A stretch of 64,000 nt of DNA from Pseudopyrenochaeta lycopersici (Eukaryota; Ascomycota; Dothideomycetes; Pleosporales; Pseudopyrenochaetaceae), in NCBI GenBank assembly GCA_003313425.1, contig NHZP01000066.1, positions 124,001 to 188,000 on the forward strand, given 5' to 3'. The notes beneath the pieces are model-generated. The model was not told the DNA's origin, did no database searches, and worked only from the letters and a program-made list of their open reading frames with translations. Both the position numbers and the translations under genes were made by a program. Below, in pieces: positions 55,518 through 64,000 of the stretch. Numbering within the stretch: the first letter of the stretch is position 1; the number at the start of each line of letters is the position of its first letter.

Positions 55518-58500
55518 ATGGTATCCTTAAAAGACCGTCTAAAAGCCAAACTTAGTAGAAAGAATGTGCCAGTAGCTCCGCGTGTTGAAGCTACTGCTAC
55601 CCCGCACCAGGCTGCTCCTGCTGCTGCCACAACCGTGTCTCCATCCAACCTGCCTGAACGACTCTGGGACGAAGCGTACAGCCAGACGAGAGTGAGCGAC
55701 TCGAATGTCGTCGACGCCTACGAAAAGATCTTGTCTGCCCGGCTAAGCGAGCATAATGCGGGCGGTTTAGAGCCTCCTGCTGGGTCTGCAGATAACGCCT
55801 TGCAGCAGAACGAGATCGCCCATGATGTAGGCAAACGGCGGCTGCAGATGCAGCAACTTGTGCAGCATGGGCTGCGCAAAATAGCGAAGGATGCGGCAGC
55901 GAAGCAGGGGATAGGAGACGGCATACAGGCCGCTATGGTAGTGAAGGAGGTGGTCGACAAGGCGATCCAGGCGTCACCCGAAGCTGCTGTCGCGTGGGTT
56001 GGCGTTTGTTTTGCGCTGGAGGTAAGTGCAATTATTTAGTATAGAAGCAGTGATCGGTATTGACAAGCATCGCCTAGATTTTGATGAATCCGCTCACCGA
56101 GGCAAGCTCCAACCGCCAGGGCATCGCTTACGTCGTGTCGAGGATGGACTGGTACTGGAATCTGTCTAGCCTACTGCTCGACGAGAACATGAAAGAAGCA
56201 CATTTGCAAGGACCAAGACGTGAGCTCGAGAAAGGCGTCACGCAGCTGTATGTGAAGCTGCTGCTCTACCAGATGAAGAGCGTGTGCTACTACCACCGCC
56301 GCCGGTTTGCCACCTGGATGCGTGACCTAGTCAAGCTGGAGAATTGGGACGGCGAGCTGAGCGATATACAGGCAGCAGAGGCAGCAGTGCAAGAGGATTC
56401 AACACAGTACAACACGGCGACGATCCGGGCTCGACTTGGTGAAATTGCTGAGACAGCTAAGTCGCAGAACGCTAAGCTAGATAGCATCGACTCAGCTATC
56501 CGAGAACAGACATCACAACAAGCGAGGCTGCACAAAACGAGAGCAGACAACAAGTGCATGGAAGACCTGCGCCTCACTGACCCGCGCGATGACAAGGAGC
56601 GCATCCAAGAGACTAAGGGCGGCCTACTGAGAGACTCGTATCGCTGGATCCTCGACAACGCGCATTATCAACAGTGGCGTAGCAGCCCGCAAAGTCAGCT
56701 GCTGTGGATCAAAGCTGACCCAGGCAAGGGCAAGACGATGCTGCTGTGCGGCATCATTGACGAGCTGCGTGGTTCATTACCTGAGACCGCCCCTCTATCG
56801 TACTTCTTCTGCCAGGCGACCGATTCGCGCATCAACAGCGCCACAGCCGTGTTACGAGGGCTACTGTACATGCTCATAGATCAGCAACCGTCGCTTATAG
56901 CGCACATACGTAAGAAGCACGACCACGCTGGAAAATCCTTGTTCGAGGATGCAAATGCTTGGGTAGCTCTGACAAAGATCTTCGTGGACGTACTACGAGA
57001 CCCAAACCTGGGCACGACATACCTGATCATCGACGCGCTGGATGAGTGCGCTACTGATAGGACGAAGCTGCTGGAGTTTGTCGCACAGCAGTCGTCGTCG
57101 TCCGATCGCGTCAAGTGGATTGTTTCTAGCCGCAACTGGGCAGAGATCGAAGCACAGCTAGAGCGGGCAGGGCACAAAGTGAAGCTGAGCCTTGAGCTGA
57201 ACGCGACGTCAGTCGCCGCGGCGGTTGATGTCTTTATCCACCGAAAGGTAGATCAATTAGCGCAGACCAAGGAATATGATGAGGAACTTCGACACGCTGT
57301 GCTCCAACAGTTGACGTCAAAGGCTGACAATACCTTTCTCTGGGTAGCGTTAGTGTGCCAAGAATTAGAGAGTATCGAAAATTGGGACGTACGAGAGAAG
57401 CTAGCCTTATTCCCGTCTGGGTTGAATTCTCTGTACGAGCGAATGATGGACCAGATAAGCCGCTCTAACAGCGCTGAGATCTGTCTGCAGGTTCTGGCTT
57501 CAACTGCGGTCTTATATCGACCTGTCACGATCCCCGAGCTGATTGTGCTTACTGAGCAGCTTGCGCGCTTTGTTGGCGATCTGAAGTCAGTGCGCAAGAT
57601 TGTCAGCCTGTGCGGATCGTTCCTTACTCTTCGAGATGATACAGTCTACTTTGTGCATCAGTCCGCAAAGGACTTCCTCTTCGCGACGGGGTTTGATGAG
57701 ATTTTTCCAGATGGAACTGAAGACGCTCATCGGATGATCTTTTCGAAGTCGCTGGCAACTCTGTCCAGCACATTGCACAGGGATATGTACAACCTCAAAG
57801 AGCTAGGCATTCCTATCGAGAACGCTAAACCAGCAGATCTAGACCCACTAACAGCGTCACGATATTCGTGTGTCTACTGGATCGACCATCTTTGCGACTC
57901 GAAACCTGCGTCTTGGGCGAACGGTAGTAGTAGTCTGCAAGCTGCAGGTGTTGTGGATGCATTTCTAAGGAAGAAGTACCTCTACTGGCTAGAAGGGCTT
58001 AGTCTGTGCAAGAGCATAGCAAAAGGCGTAGTTTCGATAGCGAAACTAAAGCATCTAGTTAAGGTATGGCATGTACAGCTAATATATATGCACATTGTAC
58101 ATGATCTAGATACTAATGGTGCTAGTAGATATGGAATGCAGACGAACTGCAGCAGCACGTCCAAGATGCGCAGCGATTCATCATGTATCACAGAGGGGCC
58201 ATCGAGAGCTACCCTCTTCAAGCATATGCATCTGCGCTCTTGTTCAGTCCGACAAGGAGCCTGATTAGAAGGTTATTTCAGCACGAAGAGCCAAAAGGAA
58301 TCAGTATCAAGCCGACTATGAGCGACAGCTGGAGTGCGTGTCTGCAGACGCTCGAGGGCCATAGCGGTTATGTCACCTCGGTGGCCTTCTCGCACGACTC
58401 GGCCCAGCTGGCATCCGCGTCGGGAGACAACACGGTCAAGATCTGGGATGCGAGCAGCGGCGCGTGCCTGCACACGCTAGAGGGCCATAGTGACTCTGTC

Positions 58501-60291
58501 AGCTCAGTGGCCTTCTCGCACGACTCGGCCCAGCTGGCGTCGGCGTCGGGAGACAACACGGTCAAGATCTGGGATACGAGCAGCGGCGCGTGCCTGCAGA
58601 CGTTCGAGGGTCATAGTAGTAGTGTCAACTCAGTGGCGTTCTCGCACGACTCGGCCCAGCTGGCGTCGGCGTCGGACGACAACACCGTCAAGATCTGGGA
58701 TGTGAGCAGTGGCGCGTGCCTGCAGACGTTCGAGGGTCATAGTAGTAGTGTCAACTCAGTGGCGTTCTCGCACGACTCGGCCCAGCTAGCGTCGGCGTCG
58801 GGAGACAACACCGTCAAGATCTGGGATGCGAGCAGCGACGCGTGCCTGCACACGCTAGAGGGCCATAGCTACTCTGTCAGCTCAGTGGCCTTCTCGCACG
58901 ACTCGGCCCAGCTGGCGTCGGCGTCGTACGACAACACCGTTAAGATATGGGATGTGAGCAGCGGCGCGTGCCTGCAGACGTTCGAGGGTCATAGTAATAG
59001 TGTCTACTCAGTGACCTTCTCGCCCGACTCAGCCCAGCTGGCGTCGGCGTCGTACGATAAGACGGTCAAGATGTGGGATGCGAGCAGCGGCGCGTGCCTG
59101 CACACGCTAGAGGGCCATAGTGACTCTGTCAGCTCAGTGGCCTTCTCGCACGACTCGGCCCAGCTGGCGTCGGCGTCGAGCGACAACACCGTCAAGATCT
59201 GGGATGCGAGCAGCGGCGCGTGCCCGCAGACGTTCGAAGGTCATAGTAGTAGTGTCTACTCAGTGACCTTCTCGCCCGACTCAGCCCAGCTGGCGTCGGC
59301 GTCGGACGACAACACCGTCAAGATCTGGGATGCGAGCAGCGGGGCATGCCTGCAGATCCTCGAGGGCCATAGCAATAGTGTCATGTCAGTAGCCTTCTCG
59401 CACGACTCGGCCCAGCTGGCGTCAGCGTCGGGAGACAACACCGTCAAGATCTGGGATGCGAGCAGCGGCGCGTGCCTACAGACGCTCGAGGGCCATAGCC
59501 ACTGGGTCAGCTCAGTGGCCTTCTCGCCCGACTCGGCCCAGCTGGCGTCGGTGTCGTACGACAACACGGTCAAGATCTGGGATGCGAGCAGCGGCGCGTG
59601 CCTGCACACGCTAGAGAGCTATAGCAGCTCAGTCAGGTTAGTGGCCTTCTCGCCCGACTCAGCCCAGCTGGCGTCGGCGTCGGGAGGCAACACCGTCAAG
59701 ATCTGGGATGCGAGCAGTGGGGCGTGCCTACACACCCTCGAGGGTCATAGCAGCTCAGTCAGCTCAGTGGCTTTCTCGCCCGACTCGGCCCAGCTGGCGT
59801 CGGCGTCGGACGACAACACCGTCAAGATCTGGGATGCGAGCAGTGGGGCGTGCCTGCACACCCTCGAGGGTCATAGCAGCTCAGTCAGCTCAGTGGCCTT
59901 CTCGCCCGACTCGGCCCAGCTGGCGTCGGCGTCGGAAGACAACACCGTCAAGATGTGGGATGCGAGCAGCGGCGCGTGCCTGCAGACCCTCAACATCGGC
60001 AAGGGTCTTTACCACGTATCCTTCGACTCCACTAGTTCATATCTCTACACTGATAACGGCACAATTGTTGTTCAGAACTCGCAAGTTGGCATAAGCGACG
60101 TCGCAGAACCTAAGCGGCCCCTGTATCTAGGCATAGGTGTGAGCTCAGATAGTATATGGATTAAGCATGCCGGTAACAACATGCTGTGGATGCCATCAGA
60201 GTACCGACCGTCACGCTTGGCGGTGTGCGACAACACCGTTGGCATAAGCGTTGGGTCTGGAAGAGTGTGGATTTGCAGTATTAACATTTGA
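55518..60291 (+). CDS. NLR: NACHT_N - NACHT - 13 x WD40 protein (NWD type), 1550 aa
   Basis: STAND-type receptor related to fungal heterokaryon-incompatibility NLRs; the WD40 array is the ligand sensor, NACHT the ATP-driven oligomerisation switch. Exons 55518-56021, 56078-58063, 58129-60291; introns of 56 bp (GTAAGT...TAG) and 65 bp (GTATGG, TACTAATG branch, TAG), both phase 0. Residues about 40-300 form the NACHT-NTPase N-terminal domain (WDEAYSQTR, QGIAYVVSRMDWYWNLSSLL, VKLLLYQMKSVCYYHRRRFATW). Walker A is 384-388 (PGKGKT); Walker B is LIIDALDE with Asp487. SLYERMMDQI and YFVHQSAKDFLF are usual NACHT-tail landmarks. Residues 901-1446 are 13 WD40 repeats of exactly 42 residues, then a unique C-terminus. 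No lesion found. Confidence 0.95.
58339..59976 (+). repeat. 13 tandem 126-bp WD40-coding repeats, near identical
   Basis: Each unit encodes one 42-residue WD40 blade starting Cys-Leu. Framework words (DSAQLASAS, DNTVKIWD, SSGA) barely change, while the residues behind EGHS (GY, DS, SS, YS, NS, HW and the residue after Val) and the residue before DN (G, D, Y, S, E) vary. The first nine units mostly carry FSHDS, with FSPDS in units 6 and 8; units 10-13 all carry FSPDS. Confidence 0.97.
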
Positions 60292-61233
60292 CATGAACAG
60301 GAATCTTTATAGCATTGTTCTGTACGGGTTCTTATATCTCTGTTCTATGCGGGACGAGGATGTACACAAAATATATAGGTTTTATTTTGCTATATCGAAG
60401 CTTCATAAGAATTCATGAGGCAGCAACTGTCCCATTACGTAGAGCAGGTTCTAACAAATTCCAAGAGAGCAGAGCAAACGCGCCGACCGTCTTGCGAAAG
60501 CGGCTGCCGTCCACGGTGATGAGGCTAGGATGTAAAGCTTTGCGGGGAAACTTCGGACGACACTGTCACATGCCTATTATCCATTTGTGCTCACAAAGCT
60601 TTCAGCCACACCTTAGCCTAGTGCTCAGTGTGGCGTATAATACAAGGTATTTATGATGTAAGACATGCTAACGTATTTGAGAATAACCCCGCTCAGATCG
60701 CTTCGCTAAAAGTACCGACTAGGGTGGCTATATTGCATGAATCACCCTTGCATTGCCGCCACAGGGCTGAGGATGGCCTATCGACCTGTTGGCACGGCCG
60801 GAGGGCTAGATACTACCATATTATGATTGTTATAAGTCGTCTAGGCTTAGTAGTAGGTCTGTGGTCGAGAAGTCCTGTTACGTCGCGAAAAGAGGCGCTC
60901 CACAAATGAGGCGCGAAGGCGACGACGACCCAGTAATTTTCTAGTAGGAAGCAGCTAGGTGGCAGAGGACGAACCTCTACACATAATCTAAGTGATGCAG
61001 TACGATTATTAAGACGTGGCGAGAGGTCTTATTGCTTTGAGGTCTAAGTACCTATGATTTTTCTCGTTACGGAGTGGTTCTCGCTACGTAGTGGGGGATA
61101 TTAACTTAATACAGTTGAAGCGGATCTGGGACCTATGACGAACGAGCGCCGCGGACAAGCGTGCGCCGCAGTCCAAAATACACCAAAAATCTTAAAAAAT
61201 TGTCTCCTATATCGCAACGTTAGCAATATTAAA
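60292..61233. other. No gene recognised
   Basis: Three-prime region of the NLR and intergenic DNA up to the inverted repeat. Short ORFs only. Confidence 0.4.
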
Positions 61234-61514
61234 TACTCTGTAAAGTTAAAGATAGCTTCTTATACTAATTTTAAAGGAGACACGTTACTGATCATGGGAA
61301 GAAGATGTCCATTAACTTAATTAACTTAATTAACTTAGAGTTACTTGAAAAGAAACGTTTCTGCAATCAGGACTACATAAAGATAGGTTTCGCTCCAGTA
61401 GAGGAGGATAGGGACCCGTTCACCGCACTAATAGTGTCGAAACAATCTTGTAACCTCCAACTATAGAGTTACCAGAAAGCCGTATAAAGTACTAGCAATC
61501 ACCGTTTCGACATG

Positions 61515-61935
61515 TTAAATTATACATAAAGAACTGTTCGAAGCTGATGTAGCTACTGCAATTGCGCTTTTTGCAACAGCGGATCTCACTAGTGATGCTG
61601 AAGATTTGGGGAGTAGTTGTGGTCCGGAAACGGTATCTGATAGCCGGGGTTGTGCCACCAATCTTGACGAATTTTGACACGACACGAGCGTGGAAATATT
61701 TTCTCGCTCAGAGAGTAACTTAGAAGCGTCTCCTTTGCCTCCTGTAATGGTCAAGATCGTACAAGATGCCGACTTGTGTCCTGTACAGTGCCTGAGGCAT
61801 TTAGTAATCAGTTCACCATCTTCACAGAAAAGCTAACTACGTACCATTTCAGAACAACATCTCCGTTTGGCGAGTTTACTGGAACCGTAAAAGCAGCAAT
61901 TTAATCTCCCGCACAGTTCCGAGGGATGACTGTCC
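61515..61935 (-). pseudogene. Broken secreted-protein-like gene in repeat copy B
   Basis: Same gene as at 40930-41344. Exon part 61845 and upward contains AAFTVPVNSPNGDVVLKW; intron 61792-61844 (53 bp); exon 61515-61791 reads HCTGHKSASC, TITGGKGDASKLLSE, then a Ser/Ala/Val-rich end. The TAA at 61901-61903, shared with copy A, blocks the upstream frame, whereas CAA is kept at the place where copy A has its second stop. So the first lesion predates the duplication and the second follows it. Alternatively the shared TAA lies in an unrecognised intron and the gene is live here. Confidence 0.5.
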
Positions 61936-62456
61936 ACAAAAAAGGGAGAAACAAAGAGTTCGCGAAGTTAAAGGTTGCCTCGCAGGTCAAATTTTAGGCA
62001 TTAAATATTCTAGGCCAACGTTAGATCAAAGTCTACCCAAAGAATGTTATTCGCACTGAAACTCTAGTAATTTACCCGCCTATACTAAGGAGGGAGAGCT
62101 AAGAAGACATAGTAACGTGCCATCAGCTAAAAGTAGCTGCTGACAAACCGCCAAAGACACAATGCTTAATACGGTGGTGACTTTTCGCATGTTAAGGAGT
62201 TGGGCTCGGAGTTGTTTGGGGCTTTTCAACCTACTTCAAATACTTATACTTAAGTAGTTTATAGAAGGATAACTTTAGAAATGTTACATATCGCTTGTCA
62301 TTTTCAAAATGTTAAAAAGCAGAAGCGAAAAGCGCAGAAACCAGGAATATGCATTCTTGCATGGTTCGTTACAGATTTATAGTTTCCCAGTTTCTCATAG
62401 CTTCTCCGTCGAGTTATAGATGTTGTATCACCCTGCACAAGTATATTATTACAAAT

Positions 62457-62849
62457 ATGTCCTCTTCCTCCGCGAGTTCTTGGAGCACACGAAAGGCTCA
62501 CATATCATTCTACGTCCCAAATAAAACAACATATAAGAAAGCGAAGAGGGATTCAAGTTCAGAAAACAGCTTGTTCGTGCAGCTTTCAGCTCGCTGTCTT
62601 CTCCACAAGTTTGCAGAGCTAGATATGTTGCTTTCTAAGTGTTCCTACGAAATTTCAGTTCCAGAAGGTCAGAATGATTTGTTTATTGAGATTTCTGATG
62701 CGTCGGTTTTAGCGCGTGATCTCAACACCACTAAGAGGCAAGATGCTCCAGAAGATGCGAGTTTGCCCATGCACCCGCATCATTTAACAACAATCTTTGA
62801 AGAAGAAGAAGAAGAAGAAGAAGAAGAATTTATCGAAGACTCTGCATGA
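62457..62849 (+). CDS. Small protein with 10-residue polyglutamate tract, repeat copy B
   Basis: 130 aa from the ATG at 62457. Same protein as 39938-40399 but with 10 instead of 33 Glu before FIEDSA. Ser-rich start, basic KKAKRD patch, hydrophobic-amphipathic middle (LFVQLSARCLLHKFAELDMLL). No known domain. An in-frame ATG at 62349 would add 36 residues. Confidence 0.55.
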   Translation: MSSSSASSWSTRKAHISFYVPNKTTYKKAKRDSSSENSLFVQLSARCLLHKFAELDMLLSKCSYEISVPEGQNDLFIEISDASVLARDLNTTKRQDAPEDASLPMHPHHLTTIFEEEEEEEEEEFIEDSA

Positions 62850-63035
62850 TCTCGAGTTCGAGGGAGGTTATTGTGATAAGAATGCTCCACTTGCAGGTAT
62901 CATATGAATGGACGGCCACGCCATCTTTCATGCTTCAGTCTTGACATAACTGATAAGCAGTTATTTTACACTTAGTTAATGAAGTTAATTTACAAGACTT
63001 CCTCTAACTTAGCTTACTTCCGATTATTAGCATAA

Positions 63036-63416
63036 TCATGGCTGGGAATCAGTCGCAGACTTCTTGTTATGAACCCAAAAGTGATGTATCAAATATCCAC
63101 AGCCTGAAAGCTCTGCTATTGAGACCCATGTCCGCTTCCAATACACTGTGTATCGGCATTCTGCATCATGCGTTTCGCCTCGTAGCTCAAAGACCTGGCT
63201 GAGAAGTGGCACTCCATGAAAATTTTCACACAACTGCCCAATTGCTAATGTAGTTGGCTCCCATTCGGTTAGATACTCGCTTTGTCCGCTCTCTTCTTGT
63301 CTACGGTAATCAACCAGTCGATTAATTGGCCAGCGACGGATCGAGAGACGATTTTCGTTGAATGAAGGGATATGGCTGGAAGGAGATGCAGCTGATGCCT
63401 GGAGGAAGAGTGTCAT
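63036..63416 (-). CDS. Small chromodomain-like protein (tentative)
   Basis: 126 aa from the ATG at 63416. Two parts look like weak chromodomain cores: YLTEWEPTTLAIGQLCENF (about 48-66) and CRYTVYWKRTWVSIAELSGCGYLIHHFW (about 87-114), the latter with the spaced aromatic residues (Y, W, W) of a methyl-lysine cage. No other motif. Could be a chance ORF or a remnant of a larger gene or retroelement chromodomain. Divergent from the gene at 63742. Confidence 0.35.
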   Translation of the reverse strand: MTLFLQASAASPSSHIPSFNENRLSIRRWPINRLVDYRRQEESGQSEYLTEWEPTTLAIGQLCENFHGVPLLSQVFELRGETHDAECRYTVYWKRTWVSIAELSGCGYLIHHFWVHNKKSATDSQP

Positions 63417-63741
63417 TACGAAGATATTTTCTGTGGAGGCAAAATGGGAGACAGCCAGGCGGCTTCTGTCAGCATGAGCTTTTCTATGTGCCTATGCAGT
63501 GACCCTTCGACAGTGACAAGAGTGGTCATTACAAACCTAGTGATCTGAAATCAGGCAATAGTCATTCTGAAATGACAAGTTACTGAAGTGATTTCATGGA
63601 TTCGTCTAATTCTGAAATCTAGTACCCAAATTCCGAAACTGATTATCGGATTTCTGTCTACATCGTTGAAGACTACGCGCTAAATAAGCATATAAATGAT
63701 CGAGTATACTTCTCGCTCACTCGGATAAGTTAGTACGCGCA

Positions 63742-64000
63742 ATGGACCCAAATCAATTGCCATCGGATCCGCTCAGGCAGTCGAGTCCTCATGATCATAA
63801 CAATCAGCATCAGAGTCATATACAGCCAATACCACAACCACAACCACAACCTCAGAACCCCACTGGGTTGCAGCAACATGTCAACCCCGAGCTTGATCAA
63901 CTTCCAGATGCACCCACTTCGACCCCAATAGAAAGGCCACCAGATACAGTGCAGGCACAACATCCCGATAACGCACCAATACAGCCTCAAATTGAACAAC
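63742..64000 (+). CDS. Start of a Pro/Gln-rich protein, runs off the window
   Basis: ATG in a good context (GCAATGG) followed by 86 codons without stop up to the window end. The sequence is His/Gln/Pro-rich (IPQPQPQPQNPTG, PTSTPIERPPDTVQ), typical of disordered N-termini of fungal nuclear proteins. Function not identifiable. Starts 325 bp from the divergent ORF at 63416, so a shared promoter is possible. Confidence 0.55.
   Translation, partial: MDPNQLPSDPLRQSSPHDHNNQHQSHIQPIPQPQPQPQNPTGLQQHVNPELDQLPDAPTSTPIERPPDTVQAQHPDNAPIQPQIEQ

Larger units (their letters stand above)
61234..62990 (+). repeat. Long inverted repeat, copy B
   Basis: Reverse complement of 39795-41622, with the shorter GAA tract and fewer C-to-T changes on the strand compared. 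Repeated TTAACTTAA units at about 61312-61338 mark the end. Carries the same two genes as copy A. Confidence 0.93.

Noticed and set aside
58273..59609. Repeated minus-strand ORFs over the WD40 array
   Set aside because: Antisense frames of the 126-bp repeat unit, open because the repeat is nearly identical each time.
58339..59976. Tandem array considered as CRISPR or satellite
   Set aside because: Unit is 126 bp, in frame and encodes WD40 blades; there is no spacer structure and the genome is eukaryotic.

Overview
The window looks like nuclear DNA of a filamentous ascomycete (Pezizomycotina; a Dothideomycete is my guess, not proven). The reasons are short spliceosomal introns of about 42-65 bp, a Zn2Cys6 regulator, a secreted AA9 lytic polysaccharide monooxygenase with a fungal CBM1, HET and NACHT-WD40 allorecognition-type proteins, and Fot1/pogo, hAT, Tc1/mariner and piggyBac transposons, some carrying C-to-T damage of the RIP (repeat-induced point mutation) type.

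Layout. 1-1365: 5' part of a Zn2Cys6 regulator on the minus strand. 3.0-19.2 kb: a transposon-rich block with a Tc1 fragment, two copies of an unclassified 2-kb repeat (3.4-5.4 and 12.9-15.0 kb), a piggyBac relic, two hAT elements with terminal inverted repeats (6672-9560 and 16011-18862), and between them an Spt23/Mga2-like regulator lacking the usual C-terminal domains. 19.9-22.0 kb: a complete, apparently intact pogo/Fot-type element. 22-30 kb: an ankyrin protein, a broken HET gene, a RIP-damaged pogo copy, a second pogo lineage and hAT debris. 30.3-34.2 kb: an RGS-domain gene and the AA9-CBM1 gene. 35-39 kb: transposon graveyard.

39.8-63.0 kb is framed by a pair of long inverted repeats (39795-41622 and 61234-62990). 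Each copy carries a small gene with a polyglutamate tract (33 versus 10 Glu) and a broken secreted-protein-like gene. Between them lie an arrestin-like gene, a decayed gene of unknown function, a DUF7703-like seven-helix membrane protein, pieces of two further NLR-type genes, several short dispersed repeats, a MITE with an empty-site counterpart in the same window, and the centrepiece: an intact 1550-residue NLR (NACHT_N - NACHT - 13 near-identical WD40 repeats). The right edge holds a chromodomain-like small ORF and, divergent from it, the start of a P/Q-rich protein running off the window.

As a system, the window reads as an accessory, fast-evolving region. Allorecognition or immune-type genes (NLR, HET-ankyrin, ankyrin) sit among transposons. 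One NLR is intact and at least two others, plus the HET gene, are fragments or nonsense alleles. Housekeeping-like single genes (regulator, RGS, AA9, arrestin-like, membrane protein) are islands between the repeats. Identities are from reading motifs; no database search was run.
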